Shown one piece after another: positions 55,454 to 64,000 of a DNA stretch of 64,000 nucleotides (the first letter of the stretch is position 1; every line of letters starts with the position of its first letter). Location: positions 16,962 through 80,961 of the forward strand of contig JALHMY010000038.1 of assembly GCA_022843805.1 (NCBI GenBank), written 5' to 3'. Source of the DNA: Fuerstiella sp. GTDB lineage: Bacteria > Planctomycetota > Planctomycetia > Planctomycetales > Planctomycetaceae. The notes beneath the pieces are model-generated. The model worked only from the letters and a program-made list of their open reading frames with translations, made no database searches and was not told where the DNA came from. A program made the position numbers and the translations under genes.

Positions 55454-57472
55454 TTATGGGCTGGTCGTCGCTGCCGGGAACCACTGTTCGTCAAAGAAGC
55501 CGGACTTCTGCGGAGCGTTCTCGCCAATCTTAATAACAGTCCAGTCTCCATGTCTCGGAAACAGCAGATAGTTAAGGGACGACAGTTCTTTTTGTCCAAA
55601 CGTATGCCCGCTGTTGAGTACCACATAACGATCCGAAGACAGCGGACTGGGCTGAATCATGATCACTGCGTGTTCGGCAGCTGAATAGTCAGCACCTCCG
55701 AATTCAACCTGCTCTCTCGTCCATTTCAGAGGAAGGGACGGAAGGATTCTGGAGATCCAGCTGTTGCTGCCTGGGTCACCGAAGAGAATCAGATTAAAGT
55801 GACGAGCGTCCTCTTCCGTTACATCCGTATCATTTCGAATGGGCAGCTCTCCTCGAAAGTATTGATGCCAGTTGTCCGAAAATTCCTTCAGTCTTGTATC
55901 GGCCCACGATTGCATCTCCGCATTCCAGGGCTGCCCGGTACCTCGGACACAGAGAAACGGTGTCGTGAATGCATCATCCACCGGGCCCTGAACGCCTGGT
56001 TGTTTTCCACGCAACTGGATTAAGCGCCGATTGCCCGAACACTTCCAGAGACCGTTCTGCTTCTCGAAGATCAGCTCATCGTCACTGGAAATGTCCTGAG
56101 GGGCTGGCAATGGAATTTCCCGATCGGCAATCTGCAGACGGGCTCCAGGACGATGAAGCACAGGAGGTCGGATGGCGAATCGGGTAATGTTTATTGGCTC
56201 CGTCAGTTCAACGGAACCATCTTCGCCGAGAACTGCGGAGATTTCCGCACGAGCATAATGTTGTTCAAGACCAAGCAGTTGAATCCAGTGACAGTGGCCG
56301 TACTTCAGTGTCCAGGTGACGAATCGCAGCTTTCGCGGAACTTCGTCACTGCGATTCAGGATATGTTCTTCGATCCGGCGAAGCTGATCCGCCTGAGTCA
56401 CCGGGTCAATCACATGACCGGTTCCTGGTGAAATCAGATTGACGAGCTTCAGGCCTTCCTTTTCCATTGCGCGGCTCATCAGTTCATGTGCCTGAAAGAA
56501 CACGTCTTTCTCGCCCATGCAGGCAACAACCGGAACGACGCCGGCATTCGCAGCGTAGTCGATGGAATCGAGCATACGCAGGGACTTTTCCTGATGCCAT
56601 GGCAATTCATCGACCGGGACAAACGCTGGCAGGGGAGTGTGTGAAAACTGATGAGTATCCACATAGCCGCAGTACGGTCCCAGCGCAACGAAGCGGTCGG
56701 GATGTTTCAGGCCCAGATGCCAGGTACCACTCGCGCCCATGGACATTCCACGAAGTACGATTTTCTGTCGATCAATATTGTAGTTGCGACACACGGCTTC
56801 AATCGCTTCAAACACGTCCGTTTCACCCGACCACCGGTAACAGTTCTCCACTCGGCCGAGCGGATGCAGTTCGATGTAACTGACCTCAGGTGCCGTTTCG
56901 GACGAGTCGCCCGTCTGATCAAAACGATTCATAAAACGCAGTTCGCTCATTCCCACAGGCCGACTGCTGCCATGTAGCACAACATCCAGTCGAATGGGCT
57001 GGGCCGGGTCATAACCAGCAGGAATAATCAGTCCGAATGGCTGCACTGAACCGTCGATCGCGGAGACAAATCCGCGGACCAGTTTCCCTTTTCGTTTCTT
57101 CCAGGGAGTCTCCCCGGATTCGAGTTGCTCCAAACGTTCCTCTGCTCGCTGAAGTGCTCGAACCTGCAGCTCTGAATCCGCGGGGGTCATGGACTCGGGA
57201 TATCGATGAGCCCATTCAAGCCCTTTGATCCAGATGGCGGCATCTGCATAGAGATCCTGATCCATTGATCTGCCGGCTCGCAGCAGATTCAGTCGGCTTT
57301 TCAGCCGTTCAATATCGCCAGCGTCGGGGAGTTCCTTTGGAACCGGCTGATCAGCTTCTGTCTGAGCTGGTTCGCCAGACAGAATGGCCAGCAGCAGAGA
57401 AACTGAAGCGAGGCAGGCAGCAAACATGGGCATCCTTAGCGAACGGGGCCAGACTATTGGATAAGCAGCCAT
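55454..57472 (-). CDS. Exported alpha/beta hydrolase (prolyl-oligopeptidase-like)
   Basis: About 672 residues from the ATG at 57472; a TTG at 57523 is in frame. A hydrophobic segment (MFAACLASVSLLLAILSG) is the signal. The hydrolase core runs about residues 145-380: oxyanion-side PFGLIIPAGYDP and LDVVLHGSS, nucleophile elbow GMSMGASG (Ser244), and the His loop ISPGTGHVIDP. The C-terminal 290 residues are beta-rich and unfamiliar. The composition resembles planctomycete esterases of the PHB-depolymerase/peptidase S9 type. Substrate unknown. Confidence 0.8.
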   Translation of the reverse strand: MAAYPIVWPRSLRMPMFAACLASVSLLLAILSGEPAQTEADQPVPKELPDAGDIERLKSRLNLLRAGRSMDQDLYADAAIWIKGLEWAHRYPESMTPADSELQVRALQRAEERLEQLESGETPWKKRKGKLVRGFVSAIDGSVQPFGLIIPAGYDPAQPIRLDVVLHGSSRPVGMSELRFMNRFDQTGDSSETAPEVSYIELHPLGRVENCYRWSGETDVFEAIEAVCRNYNIDRQKIVLRGMSMGASGTWHLGLKHPDRFVALGPYCGYVDTHQFSHTPLPAFVPVDELPWHQEKSLRMLDSIDYAANAGVVPVVACMGEKDVFFQAHELMSRAMEKEGLKLVNLISPGTGHVIDPVTQADQLRRIEEHILNRSDEVPRKLRFVTWTLKYGHCHWIQLLGLEQHYARAEISAVLGEDGSVELTEPINITRFAIRPPVLHRPGARLQIADREIPLPAPQDISSDDELIFEKQNGLWKCSGNRRLIQLRGKQPGVQGPVDDAFTTPFLCVRGTGQPWNAEMQSWADTRLKEFSDNWHQYFRGELPIRNDTDVTEEDARHFNLILFGDPGSNSWISRILPSLPLKWTREQVEFGGADYSAAEHAVIMIQPSPLSSDRYVVLNSGHTFGQKELSSLNYLLFPRHGDWTVIKIGENAPQKSGFFDEQWFPAATTSP

Positions 57473-57544
57473 CCAGCTCAAAAACCGCCCGGGAATTCTG
57501 ACCGCCGACAGAGACCCTGTCAATGAGCGGTATCCGACCGCGTG

Positions 57545-57990
57545 AACCGGATGATTGCCTCGCCGCGGGAGGGGCGGCTTTTAGTCACCTCCTCTCCCAG
57601 CGAAGCTGGGGGAGGTCGAGCGAGCGGCAGCGAGATCGGGAGGGGGCCGGGTGAACCGCGGGACGCGGGTGTTATTGGGGCGGGTTGCTGGTGTTATTGG
57701 GGCGGCGCTGAGTGCAACACGCGGCGAGCCCTCCCCCGGCCCGACGGCCGACCCCTCCCACTTCGCTTCGCTGCGCGGGAGGGGAGGGTTTTGCGGGAGG
57801 GGAGGTTTTTTTAACCTCCTCTCCCGGCGAAGCCGGGGGAGGTCGAGCGAGCGAAGCAAGCTCGGGAGGGGGCTGGTGAACAGCGGAACGCGGGTGTTAT
57901 TGGGACGGCGCTGAGTGCCACCCACGGCAGGCCCTCCCCCGGCCTTCGGCCGACCCCTCCCACTCCGCTGCGCTGCGCGGGAGGGGAGGA
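57545..57990. repeat. GC-rich interspersed repeats, copies 2 and 3
   Basis: Two copies in inverse orientation to copy 1, each with CCCAGCGAAGCTGGGGGAGG-type hairpins, GAGCGAGCGGCAGCGAGATC, GCGGGTGTTATTGGGRCGG and CCCTCCCACTTCGCT modules. The block ends directly at the stop codon of the leftward DUF1501 gene (57991). It fills the gap between the hydrolase (starts 57472) and that gene. Open frames inside are repeat shadows. Confidence 0.88.
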
Positions 57991-59442
57991 TTACGCCGGA
58001 GGGCCGAGTACGCCCGGTATCAGGTTCCAGCTTTGGGCCACGCCCGTCAGTCGTTCCTGGCGACCACTGGTTTCGAAAAACAGTTCGTCCGGACTGATTC
58101 CCATGGCGGTCAGAATTGTTGCATGCAGGTTCCGTACCGACTGGACCTCTTCGACGGCCCGCAGACCAATTTCATCCGTAGCGCCGATCGCCGCGCCCGG
58201 TGTCACGCCTCCTCCAGCCATCCAGATCGTAAATCCGTATGGATTGTGGTTTCTGCCATTGTTTCCCTGCATCATCGGAGTTCGTCCAAATTCGCCCGCC
58301 CAGATGACCAGCGTGCTGTCCAGTAATCCCCGGCGTTCAAGATCGGCGAGCAGGGCGGCGGTGGGCTGGTCCGTCTGAGCAGCATTGCGCTGGTGATAGT
58401 CGGTGTTATCACTGTGCCCATCCCAGCCGAGCTTATCCACGGCGTTGTAGATCTGCACGAAACGGACACCCTTTTCCACCAGTCTTCTGGACAGAAGACA
58501 CATGCGCCCATACATCGCCATGGCGCTGTTTTGATCATGCAGACCGTACTCATCCTGCGTCGCCCGAGTTTCCTGGGTCAGCTCCCCGATATCCAGAGCT
58601 TCCGACTGCATTCTCCATGCGAGCTCGTACGAGGCGATGCGGCCGTCGAGGTCGGGGACTGCCGGCCGTTTCATTGAGTGTTTTCGATTGAGCGACTGAG
58701 CAAAATCGATCGTGGATCGCTGCACTCCCGCCAGCCCTTCCGGGGGACTGAGATTCAGGACCGGGGAACCTTCATGCCGAAACTGCGTGCCCTGGAACGC
58801 TGCCGGAAGAAATGCGTTGCTCCAGTTGGCTGAGCCGCCAAGTCCACCCACCTTGAATAACAGCACGAAGCCGGGAAGATTCCGATTGATCGACCCAAGT
58901 CCGTAGGTGAGCCACGAACCAAGACTTGGTTTGCCACCCAGAATCGCTCCCGTATTCATCAGATACGTGGCTGGCGCGTGGTTCGAACTTTCACTGACCA
59001 TTGATCGAACCTGGCACAGTTTATCGATGTGTCTCGCAGTATGTGGAAGCAGTTCAGAGACCCAGTGTCCGCTCTGACCGTGCTGAGCCCATTTCCACGG
59101 ACCTGCCATCAATTCGTCCTTGCAGTGGTTGAAAACACCACCGACCTTGTCCTGCTGCTGCTTAAGCACAGCAGGGACCGCTTTTCCATTCAGTCGCAGC
59201 AGCTCGGGCTTGTAGTCCAGCAGGTCAAATGTACTTGGCCCGCCATACTGGAACAGAAAGATGACACGTTTCGCTTTTGGCGCGAAATGAGGCAGTCGTT
59301 CTGCAAGTGGCTGCAGAGGATCAATCAGGTTCCGGGGTGGTGCCGTCCCTGCCCGCAATTCTTCTGCCAGCAGAGCGGACAGAGCGACAGAACCAAATCC
59401 AAGGCCCGTTTGCAACAGGAATTCGCGTCGATTGTGACTCAT
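57991..59442 (-). CDS. DUF1501 protein (Tat-exported), paired with DUF1549/DUF1553
   Basis: 483 residues. The Tat-like signal NRREFLLQTGLGFGSVALSA starts right at the N-terminus. DUF1501 landmarks are FLFQYGGPSTFDLLDYKPEL, MVSESSNHAPATYLMNTG, WDGHSDNTDYH and WAGEFGRTPMMQ. It starts 24 bp after the stop of the DUF1549/DUF1553 gene, the standard planctomycete pair. Such pairs are thought to degrade or bind complex polysaccharides, but this is not proven. Confidence 0.94.
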   Translation of the reverse strand: MSHNRREFLLQTGLGFGSVALSALLAEELRAGTAPPRNLIDPLQPLAERLPHFAPKAKRVIFLFQYGGPSTFDLLDYKPELLRLNGKAVPAVLKQQQDKVGGVFNHCKDELMAGPWKWAQHGQSGHWVSELLPHTARHIDKLCQVRSMVSESSNHAPATYLMNTGAILGGKPSLGSWLTYGLGSINRNLPGFVLLFKVGGLGGSANWSNAFLPAAFQGTQFRHEGSPVLNLSPPEGLAGVQRSTIDFAQSLNRKHSMKRPAVPDLDGRIASYELAWRMQSEALDIGELTQETRATQDEYGLHDQNSAMAMYGRMCLLSRRLVEKGVRFVQIYNAVDKLGWDGHSDNTDYHQRNAAQTDQPTAALLADLERRGLLDSTLVIWAGEFGRTPMMQGNNGRNHNPYGFTIWMAGGGVTPGAAIGATDEIGLRAVEEVQSVRNLHATILTAMGISPDELFFETSGRQERLTGVAQSWNLIPGVLGPPA

Positions 59443-59466
59443 TGAGAATGTTCCTTCCGCCTGTAT

Positions 59467-62136
59467 TTAGTCCACGTAAAGAAACTCGTTCAAATTCAGC
59501 ACAGCTCGACAAAGATCGGTGAGCGCCAGCTGGTGTGCCCGATCGGGCGAGTTCTGACGATGATATTCGGTATGTCGTATCAGCAGGTCAGTCGACAGCT
59601 GGAATTCTTCCTCGTCCGGCGAACGAGTCAGCGCCTCGCGAAAGAGACATCGAATCTGTTTGGCCGGATCATTGCCAGCCTTCTGCCGAATCTTCTCCGC
59701 CAGAGCATTTGCAAATCGCAGGCCTTCCGGACTGTTTAACAGGAACAGAGCCTGGGGAGCCACCACGGTTGTATCACGTCGTGCACAGGAGACTGTGCTG
59801 TCCGGCAAATCGAACGCCTGAAGAAAGGGTATCGAAATCGCTCGTTTGCGGACGAGGAAGATGCTGCGCACATCGGTTGCTTCAAGTTCATCAGTGTACC
59901 ACCCCTGCATTCGCCCGTCATCGCCCCCCTTTTCTGCTTCCAGAATGGCAGGCTGTGCTTTTAACAATTCGTCAGGCATCGCAGGCCACAGAGGCTTCCC
60001 GGAAGAATATGGTCGCAGGAGACCGGAAACAGCAAGTAAAGCATCACGCAGCGATTCTGCTTCAAGGCGCCGAGTATTCTGACGCCAGAGAAGTGAGTTT
60101 CCGGGATCACCTGAGGCAGCGCTGCTTTCCGCGTCCGGCACTGAGCTCTGCATTTGCCAGGTGGCAGATGTAACGATCAGACGATGCAGTTTCTTTACCG
60201 ACCAGCCCTCACTTATAAATTGTCCGGCCAGCCAGTCCAGCAATTCCGGATGCACAGGACGTGCCCCGCTGTATCCAAAGTCGTTTGGTGTGGCCACAAG
60301 ACCTGTGCCAAAATGCTGCTGCCAGACTCGATTGACCAATACACGTGCTGTCCAGGGATTGGCTGGAGAAGCAAGCCAGTCGGCCAATGCCAGTCGGCGG
60401 CCTGTCGAGTTATCCCGAGGTGGTCTGACGACAGCCGGATTTGGATCCAGGACGGACGGAAATCCAGGAGAAACTTCTTCTCGCGGTGTATGAAAGTCTC
60501 CCTGGTAGAGAACGTGCATGGGCGGCGCGGCTGATCCTTCATCGGCGGCTGCCATTGCGATGCGAGGCTTCTTCTTTTGAGATTCCAGTTCCGCAATTTC
60601 CTGATCAAGCTCCGTTCGCCGAGCTTTTCCGGAGTCATCGTCGTGGCTGAGCTGAGTCTGTTCCAGTTTCAGGGCTTCGATCTTTGAATCGATTGCGGCA
60701 TTGTGACTGCGAATCTGTTCGAGACGTTCGGGCAGTTCCACAATCTGGTCATCAACCGGTTTGACGGCTGCAAAGAATGCTCTCAGTCGATAATGATCGG
60801 CCTGAGACAGCGGATCATATTTGTGATCATGACACTGGCAGCAGGAATACGTCAGACCAAGAAAGGCTGCGCCGGTTGTGTTCGTCAGATCAGCCATCAT
60901 TTCAGCGCGAAGCCGCTCTTCTTCCTGAAAGATCGAAGCGGTACTGTCCCACTGGCCCAGCCTTAAAAATCCGGTTGCAATCAGAGCATCCGCCTCGGCC
61001 TCAGTTGCCGGTGGAGCGTTCAGCATCTCGTCCCCTGCCAGCTGTTCGCGAATAAACTGATCAAATGGCTTGTCCTGGTTAAACGAGCGAATGACATAGT
61101 CGCGATACTGCCATGCCAGCGGCCGGTATTCATCTCGCTCATATCCGTTGGTGTCCGCATAGCGAACCACATCCAGCCAGAGCTGTGCCTGCCGTTGTCC
61201 ATAACTCGGCGAACTGAGAAGCCGGTCGACAAGATTGTTCCAGGCATCCGGTGATTCGTCAGCAATGAACGCATCTGCTTCGTCCGGGGTTGGCGGAAGT
61301 CCCGTGAGAATGAACGTCAGGCGCCGAATTCGCGTGCGACGGTCGGCTTCCGGGGATGGCAGAATCTTTAATTTGGACAATCGCTGTCGAATCAGATGGT
61401 CAATGACCTGCGAAGAATGTATTGCAGAAGTCGCCGCTTCAGTTGCATCGCCACTCTGGTCAGGGCTGTCGGCAGCGGCACTGGCTTCAGATACGGCTGC
61501 TTCAGATTTGTTGCCAGCGTCCGAAATTCCGCCTGCAGTGGCTACAGGTTTCAGTGACCAGAGATCGAGCCGTTCGCCGTTAAACAGTCTGCGGATTGGG
61601 TTGCGTGAATCAGTCAGGGCATCTCCGATGGGAGTCGCGTCGTCGGAGCCTCTTGTCGGGGACGTTCCCGGAGGAGGATCCGGCATTTGCCAAACGGCGC
61701 CGGAGGCTACCCATTCCGTCAGGATGGATATTTCCCTGTCGGACAGTTTCTTCTTCGGCGGCATTTGCAGATCGGCATTGGTAAACAGAATTGCTTCGAC
61801 AAGCAGACTCTGACTGATCTCACCGGGCACCACAGCGGATCCTCGCTCTCCGCCGACTCGAGCGGCGTCCAGTGAGTCAAGTCGGAGGCCTCCGTCCTGC
61901 TTGTCCGGTCCGTGGCAGGATACACATCGAGCCTTCAACAGTGACGTTGCCTGTTGCGCCAGTGCTGGCAACTCGTCTGCCATGACTGCCTGAAGACAGA
62001 CCGCCGGAAAATGCAACAGCAACTGCGCTATCAGAGCCATCACGGTTAACGACGTCCGTGGCGGTAAGATTGTCGAACGGGATATCAACCGAATTCGATT
62101 CGTCAACATACTCAGCAACCTGTTCAGATTTTTCAT
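59467..62136 (-). CDS. Planctomycete cytochrome protein PSCyt1-DUF1549-DUF1553
   Basis: About 889 residues from the ATG at 62136; the frame extends to 62241. A signal helix (MALIAQLLLHFPAVCLQA) is followed by the cytochrome-like PSCyt1 domain with heme motif CVSCH (residues 71-75) and its Met side LFTNADLQMPPKKKLS. DUF1549 (about 235-460) has the second motif CCQCHDHKYDPLSQADHY. DUF1553 (about 580-850) has NPWTARVLVNRVWQQHFGTG and ALFLLNSPE. It is exported and probably haem-binding. It forms an operon with the DUF1501 gene downstream. Confidence 0.93.
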   Translation of the reverse strand: MKNLNRLLSMLTNRIRLISRSTILPPRTSLTVMALIAQLLLHFPAVCLQAVMADELPALAQQATSLLKARCVSCHGPDKQDGGLRLDSLDAARVGGERGSAVVPGEISQSLLVEAILFTNADLQMPPKKKLSDREISILTEWVASGAVWQMPDPPPGTSPTRGSDDATPIGDALTDSRNPIRRLFNGERLDLWSLKPVATAGGISDAGNKSEAAVSEASAAADSPDQSGDATEAATSAIHSSQVIDHLIRQRLSKLKILPSPEADRRTRIRRLTFILTGLPPTPDEADAFIADESPDAWNNLVDRLLSSPSYGQRQAQLWLDVVRYADTNGYERDEYRPLAWQYRDYVIRSFNQDKPFDQFIREQLAGDEMLNAPPATEAEADALIATGFLRLGQWDSTASIFQEEERLRAEMMADLTNTTGAAFLGLTYSCCQCHDHKYDPLSQADHYRLRAFFAAVKPVDDQIVELPERLEQIRSHNAAIDSKIEALKLEQTQLSHDDDSGKARRTELDQEIAELESQKKKPRIAMAAADEGSAAPPMHVLYQGDFHTPREEVSPGFPSVLDPNPAVVRPPRDNSTGRRLALADWLASPANPWTARVLVNRVWQQHFGTGLVATPNDFGYSGARPVHPELLDWLAGQFISEGWSVKKLHRLIVTSATWQMQSSVPDAESSAASGDPGNSLLWRQNTRRLEAESLRDALLAVSGLLRPYSSGKPLWPAMPDELLKAQPAILEAEKGGDDGRMQGWYTDELEATDVRSIFLVRKRAISIPFLQAFDLPDSTVSCARRDTTVVAPQALFLLNSPEGLRFANALAEKIRQKAGNDPAKQIRCLFREALTRSPDEEEFQLSTDLLIRHTEYHRQNSPDRAHQLALTDLCRAVLNLNEFLYVD

Positions 62137-62382
62137 GCTGACAACTCGCCATCTGCCGTCTTTTGGCTTTTCGATCCGTATAACACAGGCTGTCGACTGT
62201 GGCGGTGTGATCTCAGAGTCGGCCAGCAAAATGCGTACCACTCGTCACAGCACCCAATCGAAAGTATACTTCCGGATGTCTCTGTGCCCGACTCCAAAGC
62301 CCCCGCATTTTCTCAAACGAGGATTTCTGTCTCATCTTCCGGACAAAGCAAAGGCGATTCCGGGTGGGCAGAATTGTAAACC

Positions 62383-63729
62383 ATGCAACATGACTCAGCA
62401 CGACTTCGGGAGGACATCGCTGAACAGTCACAGGATGATTCATCACTGGAGTATCTGCGTCGACTGCGTGCCGCTCGCCGTGTTGTTTTGCTTCTGCTGG
62501 GGCTGGCCGCCGCAAGTGCTTACCTGACTCGCCATTGTCTGGCCGTGGCGAATACCACTATGCAGGCAGAACTGGGAATCAATAACGAGCAGTTTGGCTA
62601 TTTGTATAGTGCATTTTCACTCGGTTATCTGGTCTTTCAGGTTCCGGGCGGCTGGCTGGGGCAACGCCTGGGAACTCGAATCACGATGCCGCTTTTGAGT
62701 GTGCTGTGGTCAGTCGTGACAGTTGCCACGGCTTTGATGACATCGCTGTCGGCGCTGGTCACCGTGCGATTTGCCTTCGGGTGTGCTCAGGGAGGTTTGA
62801 TTCCCAATCAGGCCAAGGTGATTAATGACTGGTTCCCGCAGGAGAATCGCGGAACCGTCAGTTCCGTGATTGTGATGGCCATGTCGGTTGGCAGTGTTGC
62901 AAGCCTGTGGCTGACATCATGGCTGATGAACTATGCTGACTGGCGAACAGTCTTCCATGGATATTCGCTGGTCGGAGTCGTGTGGGCCATAATGTTCTAC
63001 AGTTATTTTCGCGCCACTCCGGAAGAGCGGCTGGGCTACGGCGATCCGCTGAACAGCAGCGAGCCGTCCATTGGCCAGCCCAAAGAGATTACGCGACATA
63101 ACGGTATTGCGACGCGAGAACTGGTTGCGAGTCCCGGTTTGTGGGGACTGGTCATTCAAAGCCTTTTTAAGGCGGCCGGGTTCAATCTTTTTGTAACCTA
63201 TTTTCCGGCATTTCTGGAGTATGCCTACAAGACTCCGGCGGAAGAAACGGGAAACATGACCACCTGGTCACTGGCCGCATTGATTATCGGATCGTTCATT
63301 GGCGGACGTTTGATTGATACTCTTCAGCGCCGAACCGGCAATAAGCGAATCAGTCGCAGTGTGGTGGCCGGACTGTCAATGTTTCTGACGGGAACGCTGA
63401 TGTTTGTTGCAGCGTTTGCGTCCACCGATTTTCAGTCAGCCGCAATCATGGCCACTGCGGCACTTGTTTCCGGAGCTGCCCTTCCATGCACATGGGCCGC
63501 TGCGATTGATGTGGGCGGAAGAAATTCGGCGATCGTCATGGGCTACATCAACATTGGTGCGTGCCTTGCGGGAGTTGTGATCACTCCGGCAGTTGGTCGC
63601 CTGATCGACTGGATCAAAGAGACCGATGGTGACTGGCGACTGGTGATCTTTGTTCATGCAGTTTTCCATTTTCTGGCAGCTGCGTGCTGGCTGATTATTG
63701 ATCCCCGTCGGGAGTATAAGGACCACTGA
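62383..63729 (+). CDS. MFS transporter (anion:cation symporter type)
   Basis: 448 residues with twelve hydrophobic segments. The first half shows the ACS-family pattern: LTRHCLAVANTTMQAELGI, FSLGYLVFQVPGGWLGQRLG, FAFGCAQGGLIPNQAKVI and WFPQENRGTVSS. ACS members take up organic acids such as glucarate, galactonate or hexuronates with protons. The DUF1549 gene is divergent, 250 bp away, so both may serve carbohydrate use, but the substrate cannot be read. A repeat block starts 4 bp after its stop. Confidence 0.9.
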   Translation: MQHDSARLREDIAEQSQDDSSLEYLRRLRAARRVVLLLLGLAAASAYLTRHCLAVANTTMQAELGINNEQFGYLYSAFSLGYLVFQVPGGWLGQRLGTRITMPLLSVLWSVVTVATALMTSLSALVTVRFAFGCAQGGLIPNQAKVINDWFPQENRGTVSSVIVMAMSVGSVASLWLTSWLMNYADWRTVFHGYSLVGVVWAIMFYSYFRATPEERLGYGDPLNSSEPSIGQPKEITRHNGIATRELVASPGLWGLVIQSLFKAAGFNLFVTYFPAFLEYAYKTPAEETGNMTTWSLAALIIGSFIGGRLIDTLQRRTGNKRISRSVVAGLSMFLTGTLMFVAAFASTDFQSAAIMATAALVSGAALPCTWAAAIDVGGRNSAIVMGYINIGACLAGVVITPAVGRLIDWIKETDGDWRLVIFVHAVFHFLAAACWLIIDPRREYKDH

Positions 63730-63732
63730 TTG

Positions 63733-64000
63733 ACCTCCCCCAGCTTCGCCGGGGAAGGAGGTTTGTATAACCTCCCCTCCCGCGCAGCGCAGCGAAGTGG
63801 GAGGGGTCGGCCGTCAGGCCGGGGGAGGGCCCGCCGCGAGTTGCACAGAACGCCGTCCCAACAACACCCGCACCCCGCCGTTCACCCGCCCCCTCCCGAT
63901 CTCGCTGCCGCTCGCTCGACCTCCCCCAGCTTCGCTGGGGGAGGAGGTTTGTATAACCTCCCCTCCCGCGCAGCGAAGCGAAGTGGGAGGGGTCGGCCGT
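63733..64000. repeat. GC-rich interspersed repeat, copy 4 (runs off the window)
   Basis: Same modules as copy 1 in the same orientation: CCTCCCCCAGCTTCGC hairpin, TATAACCTCCCCTCCCGCGC, GTGGGAGGGGTCGGCCGTCA, AACGCCGTCCCAACAACACC and CCCTCCCGATCTCGCTGCCG. The last part is a second copy of the hairpin-plus-TATAACC module, so the unit is duplicated. It begins 4 bp after the MFS stop and is cut by the window end. Confidence 0.88.

Noticed and set aside
57542..58097. Arg/Gly-rich frames in the GC-rich block
   Set aside because: Repeat shadows; the same DNA modules occur in other intergenic regions with different frames open.

Overview
The window reads as chromosomal DNA of a planctomycete (Planctomycetota, probably Planctomycetales). 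The evidence is the set of families present: two DUF1559 pseudopilin-like proteins with the [13 protein letters not shown] leader, two Tat-type DUF1501 proteins, a PSCyt1-DUF1549-DUF1553 cytochrome protein, a LESRCLLSA (LEPR-XLL type) exported protein, a PEP-CTERM protein and many GC-rich intergenic repeats. I cannot name the genus. No rRNA, tRNA, CRISPR array, prophage or transposase gene was seen.

Layout. 0-4 kb: cysK-cysE and a sigma-54 activator. 4-7 kb: two small lipoproteins and a DUF1559 protein. 7-13.7 kb: a sulfate ABC importer operon (binding lipoprotein, CysT, CysW, CysA), then an OprP/O-type porin and a secreted Cys-rich protein. 13.9-20 kb: a leftward operon of an SbcD/YhaO-like protein with no catalytic residues, a YhaN/SbcC-like ATPase with two added DUF4332 helix-hairpin-helix domains, and an exported unknown. 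20-24 kb: a FixJ-like regulator whose phospho-acceptor Asp is Glu, an LptF-type permease, and an M24-fold protein lacking its metal ligands. 24-27.8 kb: a DevBCA-type efflux operon with its TetR repressor and two matching operators. 27.8-41.5 kb: metY, a LamG/FN3-like exported protein, transaldolase, carB, an FHA protein, argD, argB, a clear cobalamin riboswitch and a second DUF1559 gene. 41.5-51 kb: PEP-CTERM protein, a repeat array, tsaE, nadB, a VanX-like dipeptidase, a cadherin-domain membrane protein and an LRR lipoprotein. 51-64 kb: PQQ-type propeller, EamA transporter, DUF1501, an alpha/beta hydrolase, a DUF1501 + DUF1549/1553 pair and an MFS transporter.

How it works together. Sulfur assimilation is a theme of the left half: sulfate uptake (7.2-11.3 kb), cysteine synthesis (cysE, cysK) and homocysteine synthesis (metY). 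carB, argB and argD supply carbamoyl phosphate and ornithine for arginine and pyrimidines. The most unusual items are the inactive-looking SbcD/YhaO partner of an intact SMC-like ATPase, and the cobalamin riboswitch, which has no B12 or methionine gene downstream and instead precedes a pseudopilin-like gene. Several interspersed repeats sit within a few bases of stop codons.
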